DNA of 64,000 nt from Auanema rhodensis (taxonomy: Eukaryota; Nematoda; Chromadorea; Rhabditida; Rhabditidae): positions 9,610,001-9,674,000 of the forward strand of contig OZ059897.1 of NCBI GenBank assembly GCA_964057225.1. Direction: 5' to 3'. The translations under genes were made by a program, and so were the position numbers. This document shows positions 13,357-27,200 of the stretch, piece by piece; positions within the stretch are counted from its first letter, which is position 1; every line of letters starts with the position of its first letter. The notes under the pieces were generated by a model. It had not been told where the DNA came from and did not search any database. It saw only the letters and a program-made list of their open reading frames with translations.

Positions 13357-16019
13357 ATTGAACTAAGCGCAGAATATTTTACTGAAAGCCAGCCTGCTTT
13401 CTAACGGAATGATGATGTTATGGAAATACTAAAAGTTAAGAAGACGAGCCTTCAAACACAAACTCACAGAATGAAGAAAAAACGAACGATATTTACGAAG
13501 ATGAGCCATCTAAACCTGCCACGTACCAGTTGTGTTTATGTAATTGGAGACAAAACTGAAAGATTGTTGGACAGAGAGCAGAACGACGGTAGTGGCGATG
13601 ACGATAAGATGGCTGACTGAGTAAGCCTCCTGTCTGTATTAGTGCTGACGATAAAGATGGAGAGAAGAACATAAATTATCTAATTTATTCGCATGATATA
13701 TATATTAGTTAGAAGAGAAAAATTATTTTGAAGCTCTCTCTTTCTCGTAATGAATCTTCAAATTTTCATAAATATTATGATTCAAGTATGTTCTCACTGT
13801 GAGATTGGTGCAATAGTCCTAACAAATGCTTCATCCAGCCAATACTCCCACTAGGAAGATAAGAAATTCAACAAATTATTCACAAATTCTATATATGAGA
13901 TCGTTTGTTTGTTGCTAAAATCGAGATCTAAACTGGCTAATAAGAACAAATTGAAAAGAATTTTCTTTTCCAGTATTCATGGGGCTTTTAAGTAGGCTTT
14001 TGTGAGTAAAATATCGGAACATATTGTTATAGATAGGTACAAAGTTTAATAGTAATTTTCAACTTGTTAGTAACTTCTTAAGCAAAAAAAATTTGTGAAA
14101 ATGACTATTTCGCTATAGTTCTCCTGATTACGTCGGCCTGTTTTCAAAGTGTTCAGTTTCTTTTCTTAACACATGAAATGATTTTTTGTTTAAGAAAATT
14201 GATACTTGATCCTCTTCTACTCATATCATAACATAAAACATCATCAAAAAAACTTTTTTACTCTTCAAAAAGATCTTATCCACTACTCAAAAACTTTACG
14301 TATAGTTAAGTAGTTAGTTAGTTATGTCATTCATGCATGTCTACGTATCCATAACGGAATAATTAACCTGTCATATCATATATATGTATTATTACTAAGA
14401 AAGAAATTAAATACTTAACTCTTTCTGGGGGGATGAAAAAAAAACAAAAACAAATCTTTTATCAGATGACCTTGGTTGCGGGATTTCAATACGAAATGTC
14501 AGCTGGGATTAGTATGAGGAGCGAAGAGCGGAAGTTTTATCTCGGTCAGTCATCTTCCTGTCATCTTACTAACTATTCTAACAAATGGTAAAAAATCTTA
14601 TTAATTACTGTAATATTTACTATTTTCATGAAAAGAAAATATTTTTTGCCAAATTTCAGTCGACTTTGTTTTCGTGATCAAAAGCCAAGTTTAAGATGTT
14701 GCTGGCAAGTTCATTCATTCATATTCATCATAGATTTTTCATTAAAGCTGCAAACCTATATCATGAAAATAAGAAATGAGAAAGGTCAAAGCCGAATAGC
14801 AAACAAGATTTGAGTGATTCTTAAAAGGATTTTCAATCACAATCCATGCACAATGCGAGGTCAAGCTTCATGGATAAACGGCTAATCATATTCATGTGGA
14901 GCAGCACTGTCATGTACAAGCCGATGGGAAAGTTCCAGATGTGTCTCAAGCATGACAGATATCATCGAACATGCGATATATTCGTTTTTTAAACAAAATA
15001 TTCTGTACAGTATAATTAGAGTTGTGGTCGGTGAAAATAAATAAAAAGCGGATTAGATTGTAGGCTACCTGTGCGACATCAACACAAGTACTTGAGATGA
15101 TGGCAGGAGAAAATCAAAGTTTTTGTGGGTAAGTGAACAAAAATTTAGATAGAAAACCACTTATATTAATCCTTTTGATTAAGTAACCGACAATAGATTT
15201 TCTCAATAAAAACTTGATGAAAGTTGTTTGAAGAAAAGATTATTAACACTTAAAGATGTATTCTGTATTCAATTTTTATATAATTATGGTCAAAAAGGGT
15301 TAAACAAACAAATAATGTTTTAGATTAAATAAACTTAAAGCTTTACAAAGGAACTTGCCAAAATTATATTTCTGTATGGTTTATCATCATTTATCAAAGT
15401 TTTTTTAATAGAATTTAACGATGTTATCAGGAAAATTAGAGAAAATACAGAAGCATTTGAAAGCTTAAAAAAATGGTTGAAAACGGATGAAAACGAGAGT
15501 ATAACTTGAATTCAAACATCACCAACAGCATAATTTTAGAAAAATATAGTTAAAGAATAGAAATATAATGTTATGAATAAGCTGAATTAGGCTATAATCA
15601 GAAAGAGAGAATGAAATCAAAAGATATACGAAGAGTATATCGTGATAGTTTATATATTTGATATAATGAAGTTTTAGAAAATAAATTGAATGCCAAGATT
15701 CTTGCAAAATGTAATAAAGTTTATTAAATTCTTTAAAAAAGAAAATTAAGCAAAATTGTGTATAACAATAGTAACCTTTTATGGCTGTTTATATAAGAAG
15801 TTTGTCGATTTGTCCTTACGATAATTCGAAAAGCTATAAAAATTTTTCGTCGTTGTCTATTTCTCATCTGATTCTCTTCATTCCCAGAATCAAAAGGTAT
15901 CTTTACATACATAAATATATAAAAGAATGAAAAGACGACATGAGAAGACGATAGATTGAAGATGGACGAGGCGAGGTTGATGACGACGATGGCTACGGGG
16001 ACACAGCCAGGACGACGGT

Positions 16020-16312
16020 TACGACGGTGAATGTTAGACGAATACACGAAGAACGACAACGACGACGGCGCTCAGCATCTGTCTAAATACTATTTTTATG
16101 ATCCATTAAAGGAAGTTGAAAAGGAAAACGCTGGAAAGATAATTTGGTGCAGAGTGGCTGAGGAGGAATCATCCGATGAAATGTGGATATGCAGACGACT
16201 TCAGTTATATGTCAGTCAAAATATCGTATACATAATATCATTGTCGTCAACGTCGCCGCCGCCGCAGCCACCGCCACCGTCGTTGTTGTCGTCGTCGTCG
16301 TCATCATTGCCA
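16020..16312. repeat. Triplet-repeat pair in opposite orientation (GAC-rich, then GTC/GCC-rich)
   Basis: GAC/ACG-type triplets at 16020-16070 (with more from 15960) are followed about 180 bp later by the complementary GTC/CGC triplets at 16241-16312. The arms are complementary in kind, so the intervening sequence could form a loop. A 111-codon open frame (16031-16366, +) runs through it, ending in poly-Ser/Pro from the triplets. I do not consider it a supported gene. Confidence 0.5.
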
Positions 16313-19073
16313 TTTTTGATTTCTTCAATAATTAACTTGTTGAAAAACGAAACAATACGAACGTAAACGTCTGCATCTGAATGATGTCAGATACAGTAAA
16401 ATTTTCATTTCATATTAATAACGTCAAGACGTGAAATGAGGCAAAACTAAAGAAAGTGAGAGATTAAATTGAAGTTTAATTGCAGTTTATTTAATGTAAT
16501 TTTTAGCGAAAAAACGTCAGCAGTAAATGATAAATTTTATGATCAGTGGTTATCAATTTGAAGTTTTAAATTGTTCGAACACCGTGTTTAGAGATAGGAC
16601 AAGTTCATAAAACTATCTCACGTGCGGTCTTCTGAAGTCATAAAGCTGTCAGGTTTTGAACTTCTTTAAGTCTGAGAAAAGACTTTGAAATGCTATCAGT
16701 TGTATCACTTTTTTCATTTGACATCATTTTTTTGTTGTTTTTTCCATTTAATTTACATTTTGTGACTTGAAAGAAGATTTGAAATAAAAAAAAAACGTCT
16801 TAACGTAAATTTTTCATTCAAAATTTGTAATGAATATGATGAGTTAAATAGACACTTTGGTCATCGGATGGCTTGTGAACTTTGGCCAATCATACCTATT
16901 CAATTTAGAAATTAACCATTTTGTGATGGCAATTAGTAGACAGATAGTTAAAAGTATCCGCTTTGTATCGGTAAACATGAAAAAGAGATTGTTATCTGGA
17001 GGGTTCGTAAGACACTACCAAAAGGCAGGAAAGTTTGAAGAAACAGAGGGCATTTTTAACTTCTTGAAAGGGAAAAAAAGGAATTAGAAGTGCACAAAGA
17101 GCTAAGTTATCTTGTCGATAGCCTTGAATGTAAATATATGATGTTGGATAATAATGACCTTCTATAACGTAATGAAGAACATCATTATCTGTTCAAAAAA
17201 TGTTATATTATGAGATTATTTGGAAATTTTTATAACAAAAACAAAGATATATAGTACTTCAAATAAGCTTATTCTTTAAAAAAATAAAAGAAAATTGAAT
17301 GTAGATTTCGCGAAAATTTGCTAAATCATCGTCAATGTGACAGATCAATTGACAGTATCCGATTAGACGATTTTCATATTTTTTAATGAGAAAAGGAAAA
17401 TTGTTCGAAAAGAAATAACTTTTTCATTTTTTTACTTAATTTATCCTCCACTCCATCTAAAATCTATTCTTTTCTTTTGGCGGTGATGTGTTTTTGTTGA
17501 TCTGCGAAGGACTATTTAACGACAAGTTGTCCTGACGGATGAGTTTATCTCCTCAAAATCTTCTTGATGAATCTGTCCTCTATGTTTTTCACACTTATTT
17601 ATAAAATATATACATACATTTACACATAAATATATATTTATATTTAAAAAAAATGATTAAAGTAATTTTATCCTAGAAATACAACCGATCTTTGAGCATG
17701 AAATCATAAAATTAATTCGCTTTCACGTGAATAAGTGTTACGTCAACATCGTAGAGATCATGTCAACATGCTTTGTCGTACAAATTGGAATATTTAAGAT
17801 TGAAATACAAATATAACTGAAATGTGATTAGAATAATTGAAATAAAAAATTAAATTAGGAGAAAAGCTAAACAAAGATCTGATTGTTTATAGAAAAAGTA
17901 TGAATAGAGATTTATGTGAATAGGTAGATTGAAAGTTATAATTAGCTCGGCTATAAGCCTAATAGAGTTATTTCGATAAAATATACAATTTATTCTATTG
18001 TATATATAACACTTCAACAGTTTTTTTAACCTTGAGTTTTGCTTCAAGTTATAACACTCACTTGACCTGCTTGGGTTAACGCTAAAGTTGAAACAATTGC
18101 CAGATAGTCAAAGAAGTAACTAAATTAGATATGTGCCCGACAATATAACTATGTCATCTAGCCTACCCGATAATTATGTCAGACAGTTTATTATTTGGAG
18201 GGATCTGCTTTGATGGATGTGACTCATTTGACTGATTTCTTAATGTTTTTCATTTCCCTATTCACATATTCATTCGGTCATTCTCCATAAAACTGAAAGT
18301 TTAAAGAGAAATACATTAAGTACAAACTTGTCATTTCATTTTTTTTCTGATCATCAATGAAAGAAATAAAAGTTAACAATAGATTTTCATGGTTAACTAA
18401 TAGATTTCAATCCTCTGTCCTTAAGACATAAACCACTAAAACAAAACAGCCATATCATTCAACTATTTCAGCATTTCTACCAGCCTATTTCAACCTGTGC
18501 AGATGTACAAGGAATTTTGTGAAGCATCCACGAAAATATTCAAAGACCATCTCTCTAAACGTTCTCTCTTCCACCAAATTTTTTTTTCTCTTCAGAACAA
18601 CAACAAGATTTTCATTTTTTCTACATGGCATGTTGCATATGTTTCAACGAAAACAACGAATACACATCTGTTATGGAATTTGAAATCGCCTGGTATTAAG
18701 CAACTAAGAAGAAAAAAGGAGAAGAAGAAGAAGAATCATAGATTATAACATGTATCATTAAAACTTTTCTCTCTCTCTTTGAATATATATGAACCAGATA
18801 TATTAATAAATCTCGAAAATAAGATTCATTCAATAATTCTTTTTAAAAATTTCTTTTTTTAAATTAAAAAAAAAGGTTATAAAATCTATAATAAACTAAT
18901 ATAATCCCGAAATATACTAATCAAGTTGATATTTTCATTTTATATAAAGTATATGTCAAAGTAATCTTTTTTTTTGTTCATCAAACAGAAGTATTCGTTG
19001 TTATATATCAGAAATATTCTTTGTGTTCCATTATAAAACAAGCGGCTCGGAAATTGGGAAGAAAGAGACTCAC

Positions 19074-19212
19074 TCTGGGAATACATTCGCCGTTGTTTCG
19101 GATCAATCTACGTGCTCGAGCACCGAAAATGCCCCCTCCGAAATGTGGATGAAACACCAAATCGACCACATTCCCAAACGCAACTCGCTCAGTTGTGCTT
19201 CCGTTTTTTTTT
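19074..19212 (-). other. Orphan candidate coding exon
   Basis: This segment is near 50% GC inside AT-rich DNA. On the minus strand an acceptor-like CTCAG precedes it and a strong donor AGA|GTGAGT closes it. The 139-nt exon reads open in one frame (46 codons, phase 2 in, phase 0 out), containing VVDLVFHPHFGGGIFG and ending ARARRLIRNNGECIPR. The last part vaguely recalls the pre-TM1 segment of inward-rectifier channels, but no membrane or pore exon was found nearby, so I do not assign it. The opposite strand is also open here (19023-19259), so strand is uncertain. Confidence 0.3.
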
Positions 19213-19814
19213 CTGAGCACAAGACATGCATTACATTCCCTTCAGTAGATGAAACCTAAACTTTTTATCCCATATATGCATGTATGTGTATATGTATGTA
19301 CATATTCAAAGTTTAAATAACTACAAAATATTTAAGCAGTTTGTCAAAATCATATCAATTTATCAGTTTTCTGTAAAAAGTTTGTGAATTCTCATGAAAA
19401 TGAGAAGAAAAAAACATTTTTTTTAAATATTCCTTATAGTTTATTCAACAGAAATTATTCTATTTGAAACATTTTCATATTTTGCTTTTGAGTATGATTA
19501 GAAGCAGTCAACCACATGAAACTTGTTGAAATACCGAACTAAGATCAGCAGCAGTTAGTCGCATCACTTTTGTTTTTGATCAAAATTTATCCATTTTCTT
19601 CCTCTATATTCATCTTCTTGAACATTTTTTAAACATTTAAAAGAAATCATTTCAATTTTTCTCATTGATTTTTCATTCGAAGCAACTGTTCACATCTCTC
19701 TTTCTGCATTCACCCTCTCAATCTCTTTTCTCTTCCTCTCATTTTCAATTCAATGTATCCTTCATGTACTTTTTACTCCTAATCTCTTAATCTTTTGAGC
19801 ATATTCTCTTCACT

Positions 19815-20048
19815 TTATTTAGTTATTAACTTCGGATTTTCACAAAACATTTCTTTTATTTTACCATCACAAGCTTCATGAATGAAAAACATGTCGATCT
19901 TAAGTTCACTAGCTTCTGAACTTTGCTCCTTCAACCCCTCAATAAAAAAATTTGCGTGGCATGCCATTGTAGAACGGCTTATATTTCGATAGCATTCTCT
20001 CTCTTCTTTTTCCTTATTTGTAGCTTGGTTCTTGTTAAAATCTTCCAT
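19815..20048 (-). CDS. Possible small hypothetical protein
   Basis: A 77-codon ATG-to-stop frame with a non-repetitive, mixed-charge composition (starts MEDFNKNQATNKEKEERECY). It has no TM segment, no recognised motif and no convincing splice sites. It lies upstream of the orphan exon at 19074-19212 on the same strand, but I could not join them. It may be a chance open frame. Confidence 0.15.
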   Translation of the reverse strand: MEDFNKNQATNKEKEERECYRNISRSTMACHANFFIEGLKEQSSEASELKIDMFFIHEACDGKIKEMFCENPKLITK

Positions 20049-20644
20049 GAAACATAATGGTCAGATCGTTGATGAACGTCATTTACACTGCTTAAACACC
20101 AAAAGCTTACATTATTAATTCTAAAGTAAATGACCCTGTTTGGTATTCAGTTGCACTCATCATTTCACATTTCATCAAACAACGTTTTTTTTCCTCCAAA
20201 AAACATCCATTCTTCTGTTTCTATTCATTCAACCATATGTAATATGTTTACTTTAGTAGAACGTCCCTCTGAAATAAATACAGAAGAACCACTCTCTCTT
20301 TCACTTCTTCATGCCCCCTCTCTCTCTCTCTCTCTCTCTCTTACTTCTTTATTACTACTACGTGATACAACTTTATATTATCGTGATTTTATCTTTAATA
20401 ATTCAAAAGCTTTTTAATATAAGTATTTATACGTCCATATTTATTTTTTACTCATTTTTTCTTTACTATATCATATAAATTTTCGTGTTGTAACTCCAAA
20501 AACATCATTTTGACGTGAATTGCCACGCAAGTTATTTTAACTTTTCATTTTTCATTTGAACTGCAACAGTTTGCATAGTCGGCTGTGGATATCTCCAAAT
20601 ATTTTTTTTTCAAATTTCAATTTTGAACTTTTGTTTTTCAGAAC

Positions 20645-22974
20645 ATGGCTAAAGTACAGCTTCACCAGTCACTCCTTAGCTTTCATGAAAGTCCAGAAGT
20701 ATTTGATTCGCCCGTCACACCAGATTCAATTTTATCAAAACTTGGTGGGACATTGTAGTTGTACGTGTAGCATGTGTATGCGTCATGCATTTCAGGCAGT
20801 AATTGGAAACTTCGATCAGTTGTTGTACTTGCATCTCTATCATGGTGCTTTGGAGCTTCATCTTTAATGACAAGCGCATTTTTCTCAATAGATACTCAGC
20901 ATACAAATATTTCCATGTATACTGTAGTAGATGAAGTATGAATTTATATATAAATTTCCTTATATCTCTTCAATAACTTAGTTTGACTTGAGAAATGAAC
21001 GAGCTTATCTAGCTGATTGGAGTACGTCAGCTTTCATGATCGGCAACATGATCGGTGGAGCAGTGTTATCACATCTATCCGATAGGTTAATGCGTTCAGA
21101 TCAGTGAGTGTTTTTTAATTTTTGATTTTAAGATTAGGACGAAAGCCTATATTTCTTACATGTGCTGTAATACAATCAATAGTTGGTATATTAGCAGCAT
21201 TTTCTACCAACTTTTGGATGTTCACATTCTTACGAGGCTGTCAAGGAGCAACATATTTGGTATAGTTCTATTTCAAAATATTGCATCTCATTAACAACAC
21301 TTGATCTTTCAGGGTACATCACTAATAGCTTGGGTTCTCGGCTATGAGCATTCAAGCATCGATTTTCGATCTCATACAACCTTACTTTTTGGAATAGCTT
21401 GGGTTATAGGGTATTGTTTAGTAGCTCCAACAGCATATGTATCATCATCATGGAGATATCTCATGTTTTTTGGTGCAGCTCCTCTAGTAATCTATGCCAT
21501 AATTGGATTTTTGTAAGAATTATCAATTTTTACTTAAAGCATTTCATATAAGCATATTCAGATTTGTACCAGAAACTCTTCATTTCTTAATTTCAAAAAA
21601 TAAAATGAAAGAAATATATGAATTCATCCAATCAATAGATAAATCAGCTAATCTTGACATGGAATTAGAGTTATTACAAAAACAAAAACTTCAGGATGAA
21701 TCAGAGAAGTATGTGAAGAAGGAATTTTCTATTTGATTTCTTAATTTCAGTGAAAAAGTCTCATTTCTTCATGAAATTTGGGAAAATAAGAAATTTCTTG
21801 TCTACTGTTTAGTTCAATTATTTTTATGGTTAATATATATATATAATATATAATTATTATTATTATAATTATTTCTTTAGGACATGTGATAATTTCATTT
21901 ATTTTGGATTATCTCTATACAGTACACAATTAGCTGGAAATATTTATGTCAATTATATTTTAATGGGTCTTGTTGAATTACCAGCTTATATTATTATTCC
22001 TTATAGTTTGGATAAGTGAGTTTGTTTTTAATTTTCTTAAAGATTTTCTCATAAAACAATTAAATATTTTAAACGAATTTGTGAATGTGTTTGTATTAGG
22101 GGTTACACGACTAACTAGTTCGATATACCCGGAAATTCCGTTGTTGTAAGTGGTACTCGGAAAACGAAGCTTTTGTCTGGGTTCAGAATGAAGTTTTTAA
22201 CAATGAAAGCACCGTAACTTTTCTTAAAATAAAAGAAATTTTATCTAATTTGGGCTACGAGTAACCTTTTTTTTTAAAAAATGATTCGATTCCATATTTG
22301 GGGCTGTTGAAAATTTGAAAATCCGGATTCAACTCTCTCATTTTCAAAAATTTCTTCGGTTTGAGTAGCCATTGATATGTGTAAAAGTACAAAAGCATAT
22401 AATACAATAAGTAAATTAAAAATAGACAACAATCTAATTATATGTTACAACTTAAAAAAAACAAATTAATTTTTATTCTTAAGATATGGTCGAAAATTAA
22501 TTGTAGCTGGATCTCATTTAATAGCTGCTAAATGTTTCTTAATTTTACTCTTCTTACCTGGTAAATCTTTATACATAATTCAAACATATTCAACTCTTGC
22601 TTTGCAGAAAATCATGTTTTGAGTTTAGCCTGTTGGTTTATAGGCAAATTTGCTATATCTTGTTCATTTATGTCCTTATTTGTATATGCTAGTGAAGTAT
22701 TTCCTACTAATATCCGAAATGCTTCTATTGGTATGTGTTCGGTATTAGCACGAATTGGCGGTATTTTGGCTCCATATGTGCGTCTGTTGGTAAGTTTTTG
22801 CTATATGAATTTCAAAAAATATAAATGTGTTTATCTTTTCAGTCAAGCTTCTCAGCAACGTTACCTACTCTGGTTTTCTTTACAATGTCACTTTTAGCTG
22901 GATTATTAACATTCCTTCTCCCAGAAACGAATAAAAAACCGCTACCATCATCAATTAAAAATCCTAAAAATTAA
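20645..22974 (+). CDS. SLC22-family (organic ion transporter-like) MFS membrane protein
   Basis: Eleven exons (20645-20744, 20796-20935, 20982-21085, 21133-21259, 21313-21512, 21562-21708, 21751-21828, 21881-22015, 22484-22560, 22608-22789, 22843-22974) give 473 residues. The MFS/SLC22 loop-2 signature is clear at the exon 3/4 junction: HLSDRLGRKPIF. The helix before it reads SAFMIGNMIGGAVLSHLSD; YASEVFPTNIRN and a terminal LLPETN motif are also typical. Expected role: uptake or exchange of small organic ions across the plasma membrane; the substrate cannot be read. The protein is shorter than usual (about 550). The loop between TM1 and TM2, normally about 100 residues with Cys and glycosylation sites, is only about 30 residues here. 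The ATG follows TTTTTCAG by 4 nt, so a trans-spliced start is likely. One intron (22016-22483) is far longer than the others. Confidence 0.9.
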
Positions 22975-24242
22975 TATATGTATATATATACATAAATATA
23001 TATATATGTTTATATGTATATGTATACTTATGTGTTTATTGAATGTTATACGAGTTGTTAAAAACCCATAAATTCCAAGACATTCATGTCAATGAATGAA
23101 TGTCTAATTTGAATTCAACCTCAATTCCAAGATAAAAAACATTTGTACAAAAGTATTGTTAGAATTCAGTGCATAAATTGAAAATCTTCATGTATACATC
23201 TATTTTAAAATTAAATAAATAATCATTTGTTACCTTTTCAACAATGAATTTCAGTCAACTAATTCACAATTTTATGATCAATTTACGTATAGATCGTCTT
23301 TACAATCAAGTCACTCTAGATACATTGTGGGTTTTCGGTTTGATAGGATAATTTGAGTTAAATCTCTTCTTACTCTCTTATTCAATACATGTCTGACCAT
23401 CCGTCAGTCTATTTATGACAGTTCAAATAAAAATTCATACAACTCTCTAGCTATGCGCAACTGAACATTTTTACTTTTCTCTCTCTCTTTTCAACAAAAT
23501 TTTTTTTTAACAAACATTGGAAATTCACTAGCCATTCATTTAAATGAAAGTATGATAGGTCAAATATATTTGTCCTTCGTGTTCTTCAGAGATTTCAACT
23601 AGTTTGAAACATTTTTCATCAACTTTTCAAATGTTTTATCAAAGTAATTATAATAAAATTAAAAAAAAAAAAGTAAAAGTTACGAAAGCAAATAATGAAT
23701 TGGCATCTTGTTTTTTCATGTTATAATCCAGTTTTTACATTCATTATCTAATTTACTTAGTTTCTATTTAACTTAAATTAATAAAACTTGCAAGCTAACT
23801 CAAAAGACAGATTTCAATAATAGATAGGAAGAAGATGAACTATTTGTATTAAATAATTTTAAATTTTCAGAATAAACAATCATAATTTCTTCTTAAATCC
23901 CAAAGATATTTGAACAGACATAAAAGGATCTTCTGATGAAAATAAATATTTAGATGAGGTGAACTGATTACTCAATTAGATTTCTGTTGTTCGGCCATCT
24001 CTTTTCTCTTTAACGCTCATAATCTTCTTCGATTTCCGAATTGTTCTTCCTGTCATCATAAGATTTTCCTCTCCGCCCTCAAGCTACCACATGCATACAG
24101 ATTCACAGAGGACGGTCGTCTAGAAGTATAAGCAGATTTTATCTGGATAGGACCATTTTAGCTAGTTCACGACTAAAAGAACGAGTTAAATCATTATATT
24201 CCATTTGATCTAATTGACTTTTTTATTTTATTTTCTTAACAA
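22975..24242. other. Intergenic, no gene seen
   Basis: AT-rich spacer holding the 3' region of the SLC22-like gene and the promoter of the next gene. A TATA-like microsatellite follows the stop (about 22977-23030). I see nothing else to annotate. Confidence 0.6.
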
Positions 24243-27200
24243 ATGCTAGCTAATGTAAGAATATATTCAAATTTTTTTATTATTTTATCATTTATTAGCT
24301 ATTTTCAACAAATTTCATGTCAGGTAAGTTCATTTACTAATTAAGATTCACTTTCATTATATATCCAGCAAAATAAGCTTGAAGTTGTTTGTGAAAAATA
24401 TTTGAATTGCCGTCGTGAATTAGAAGAAAAAATTTGGAATTGTTCTAATAAAGCTCGGAAAGGTTCTCAATATGCTTGTAAGAGTCAACTACTAATAGAG
24501 TAAGTCTTTAAATGCATTTTACTTGTAAACACAGATCCTTTTCAACATTTTTCACAACTTTCCTTCAAGATTAGCAAATAATATTTTTTATTCTCTTACA
24601 TTTTCACAAGATTAGTGAGATATGTTGTATGTTATTTCCTCAATTTCAAGCATAATTTCTAAAAAGGACATAGTTAGATCGCTATCTATGCGGTCATTCG
24701 ATGTCACTCACTTTCTCTGAAAAAAAAAAATAAATATAAATCTAAAGAAAGACAATCAATATTGAATAACAACAAAGGATATAACCATATCCTATAAATT
24801 CTATTTGTTAAGATTTAATTGACTTAGAGTATAGTATATAGTTTATGAAAATTTCCGAAAAACTGTTAATACCATCATTTTCAGAGAGTTTTATGATAGT
24901 GTTATAGCTAAAGGAAAATTTTTAACAAAATGTCATTTAGCCAAAAAGTCTATAATACGTAAAACAAAGGTAATATTCAACTAAATATAAATTTAATAAA
25001 GTTTTATTATTCAATAAAGGTTTGTAATGTTGAAAAAACTGAATGGCCAGCATTTGATAATTGCTCATCCATAGTTAGTCATCAAGCAGTTTGTATGAAA
25101 TTACGAGATTGTTGCCCAGAAATCAATAAGTAAGTAATTTACTTTTATCTTTTTTGATTCAAAAATTTGCAAATTCAGATGTACTCATACTGCCTCTTTC
25201 AAACTTTTATCCAAAAAAATGAAAGATAAGAAAGATATTGTATTGAAGCAGTTATATAAGTGTTCAAATGATATGGAAAAAGTTGTTTCAGCTAATATGT
25301 CCAGGTTTACTTTCAATTTCCTTCACAACTTTGTATTTATTCCCAAAAACTTTAGAGATGATACTGATATTGCTGTTAATGTCATGGATTCGAATGAAAT
25401 CGTTATTGCAATGGTTGTTGAAGTCGGCCATATTGCCAAGAAAGTAAGTGAAACTACAAATCTTGACTATATTATCTTTATAAATCTTCAGAAATCTATG
25501 TCTAAACATATGAAAAAAACAATGACACTAAAAACTGTAAGTTTCAAACATTGCGGTTCTGAAAACGAAAATGAGATTTAGCCACCACGACTAGAACGTG
25601 GAGATTCGCTGGATAAAATTTTTGGTACACCGTTACTAAATGGAAGTAGTTATGTGCAGAATACCTCTGACACTGATAGAAACGGTTTGAATTTTGATTG
25701 TATAATGTTTTATTATTGGAACTTCTGAAGGAACAGCTTTGCTATTGCGATTAGAATCATCAGATTCCGCTGGAACAAAGGATATGATGAGTGGTCAGAT
25801 GAAATCATACAGACATCGCAGTGAAAAGATCACGAATTCTCCTGCGAAACTAGATGTTTCGCTTTCAAATTATCATCCAACTACTATTAGTAATATTGTT
25901 TTTCCTTTAATAATTCACAGTAATAACTTCAAACTTTTACAGAAACTAAGAAATCGAAGGATTATTTACGATCAAAAGATCCGGTAAACATTTCCAAATG
26001 TATTTCATATATAACCATTTGTAGCATCGTGTATTTACAATAAGAAGACCGTGGTCATCAAGTCGACAAATTGCTACATCAAGGGGAAACTCCAAAAAGC
26101 CATCTCGTGCTGTGAGGATATAGATATGCTTCTTCATTTATTTAAATATTTTTTAGACAAAAACTATTTATACTGGACATCTTCCAATCAAAACAAAACA
26201 TGAACCAAAAGAATGGATTACTTTAAGTTCACAGGATGAAGATTCAACAACAAACTTGCCTGTAGCACCTAAGAGTATAAAGCCAACGCCTGGATCAAAC
26301 AAGAAACTTGAAGATTCGGAGCTGAATGATTTGGAAAAAGATATTTTAGACATACTTGTATTGGAGAAAAAGTCATTAGAACATACTATTGACTATCAAA
26401 TAGATAATGAAGTAAGTTTTTTTTCAGAAATATAACAATCAAATTTAATTTTGGCAAAAATCAAAGAAAATATGCAAAAACATCCGCTGTATGGTGTTCT
26501 GTTTTAAAAAATAAAATCTCATTGTTTATGCTTATTATATTTCTTATAATCACGTATTTAGGATGATTTTGAGAAGAATTTACAAAAGAATTCAGATACT
26601 TTAGTCACATTTGCCAAGAATGCTATTCCATTACCAATGAAAAATAGTATAAATAATGGAGGTAATGATGGAGAAAGCAGTGAACTTAATTCGAATAATA
26701 ACTTGTAGGATCAGGTCCAAATAATATTGAAACTGATATGGAAGCAGTAATTGATGGTGGTGGTACATGGACAATGATTCCAAAGTATCCGACAACAGAC
26801 AGGTAGATGTTGTTTTGTTTTGAAGTATTTCATAACTCTTCATTCAGTCCAACGGGTGGCAGTCCCTTAGAAAATTTCATTGAACAAGAAAAGATGAATG
26901 TAGCTGATATTAGTGATCTTAATACTCATCTTCCAATATTAGTTGATGATCGTTCGACATTGAGCAATATACGCAATGAGGTATGAGATTTTCTTTTCAA
27001 TTTTTGTTGAGCATTCGAGAATATTTAGGTTGAAGGAAATGCTAAAGCAAAGTTTGACTTATCCAAAAATGATTCTACTCGAAAATCTATATTAACTATT
27101 GATAGTAAAACAAGTAACATTGAACAGGTTGCAGCTTTATCAGCATTTTTTAAGTAATTGAGCTTACTTTCAGAAGACAAATGATAATCTATGGCCATTC

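Larger units (their letters stand above)
7072..20644. other. Long gene-poor region between FoxD gene and SLC22-like gene
   Basis: About 13.5 kb with no gene I can support. It is AT-rich with CT/GA microsatellites (10806-10872, 13301-13356, 20319-20341), GAC/GAT triplets (10928-10975), a GTC/GCC triplet cluster (16241-16312), a G run (12746-12754), a CRE-type palindrome TGACGTCA at 13059-13066 and TTGGCAACTGTTGCCAA at 10575-10591. A GC-rich hairpin (8107-8166) and one orphan candidate exon (19074-19212) are listed separately. Because the FoxD gene is transcribed leftwards, the left part of this stretch is its 5' flank and may be regulatory. Confidence 0.55.

Noticed and set aside
16031-16366. 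111-codon plus-strand open frame
   Set aside because: Its length is explained largely by triplet repeats; no splice context or recognisable domain.
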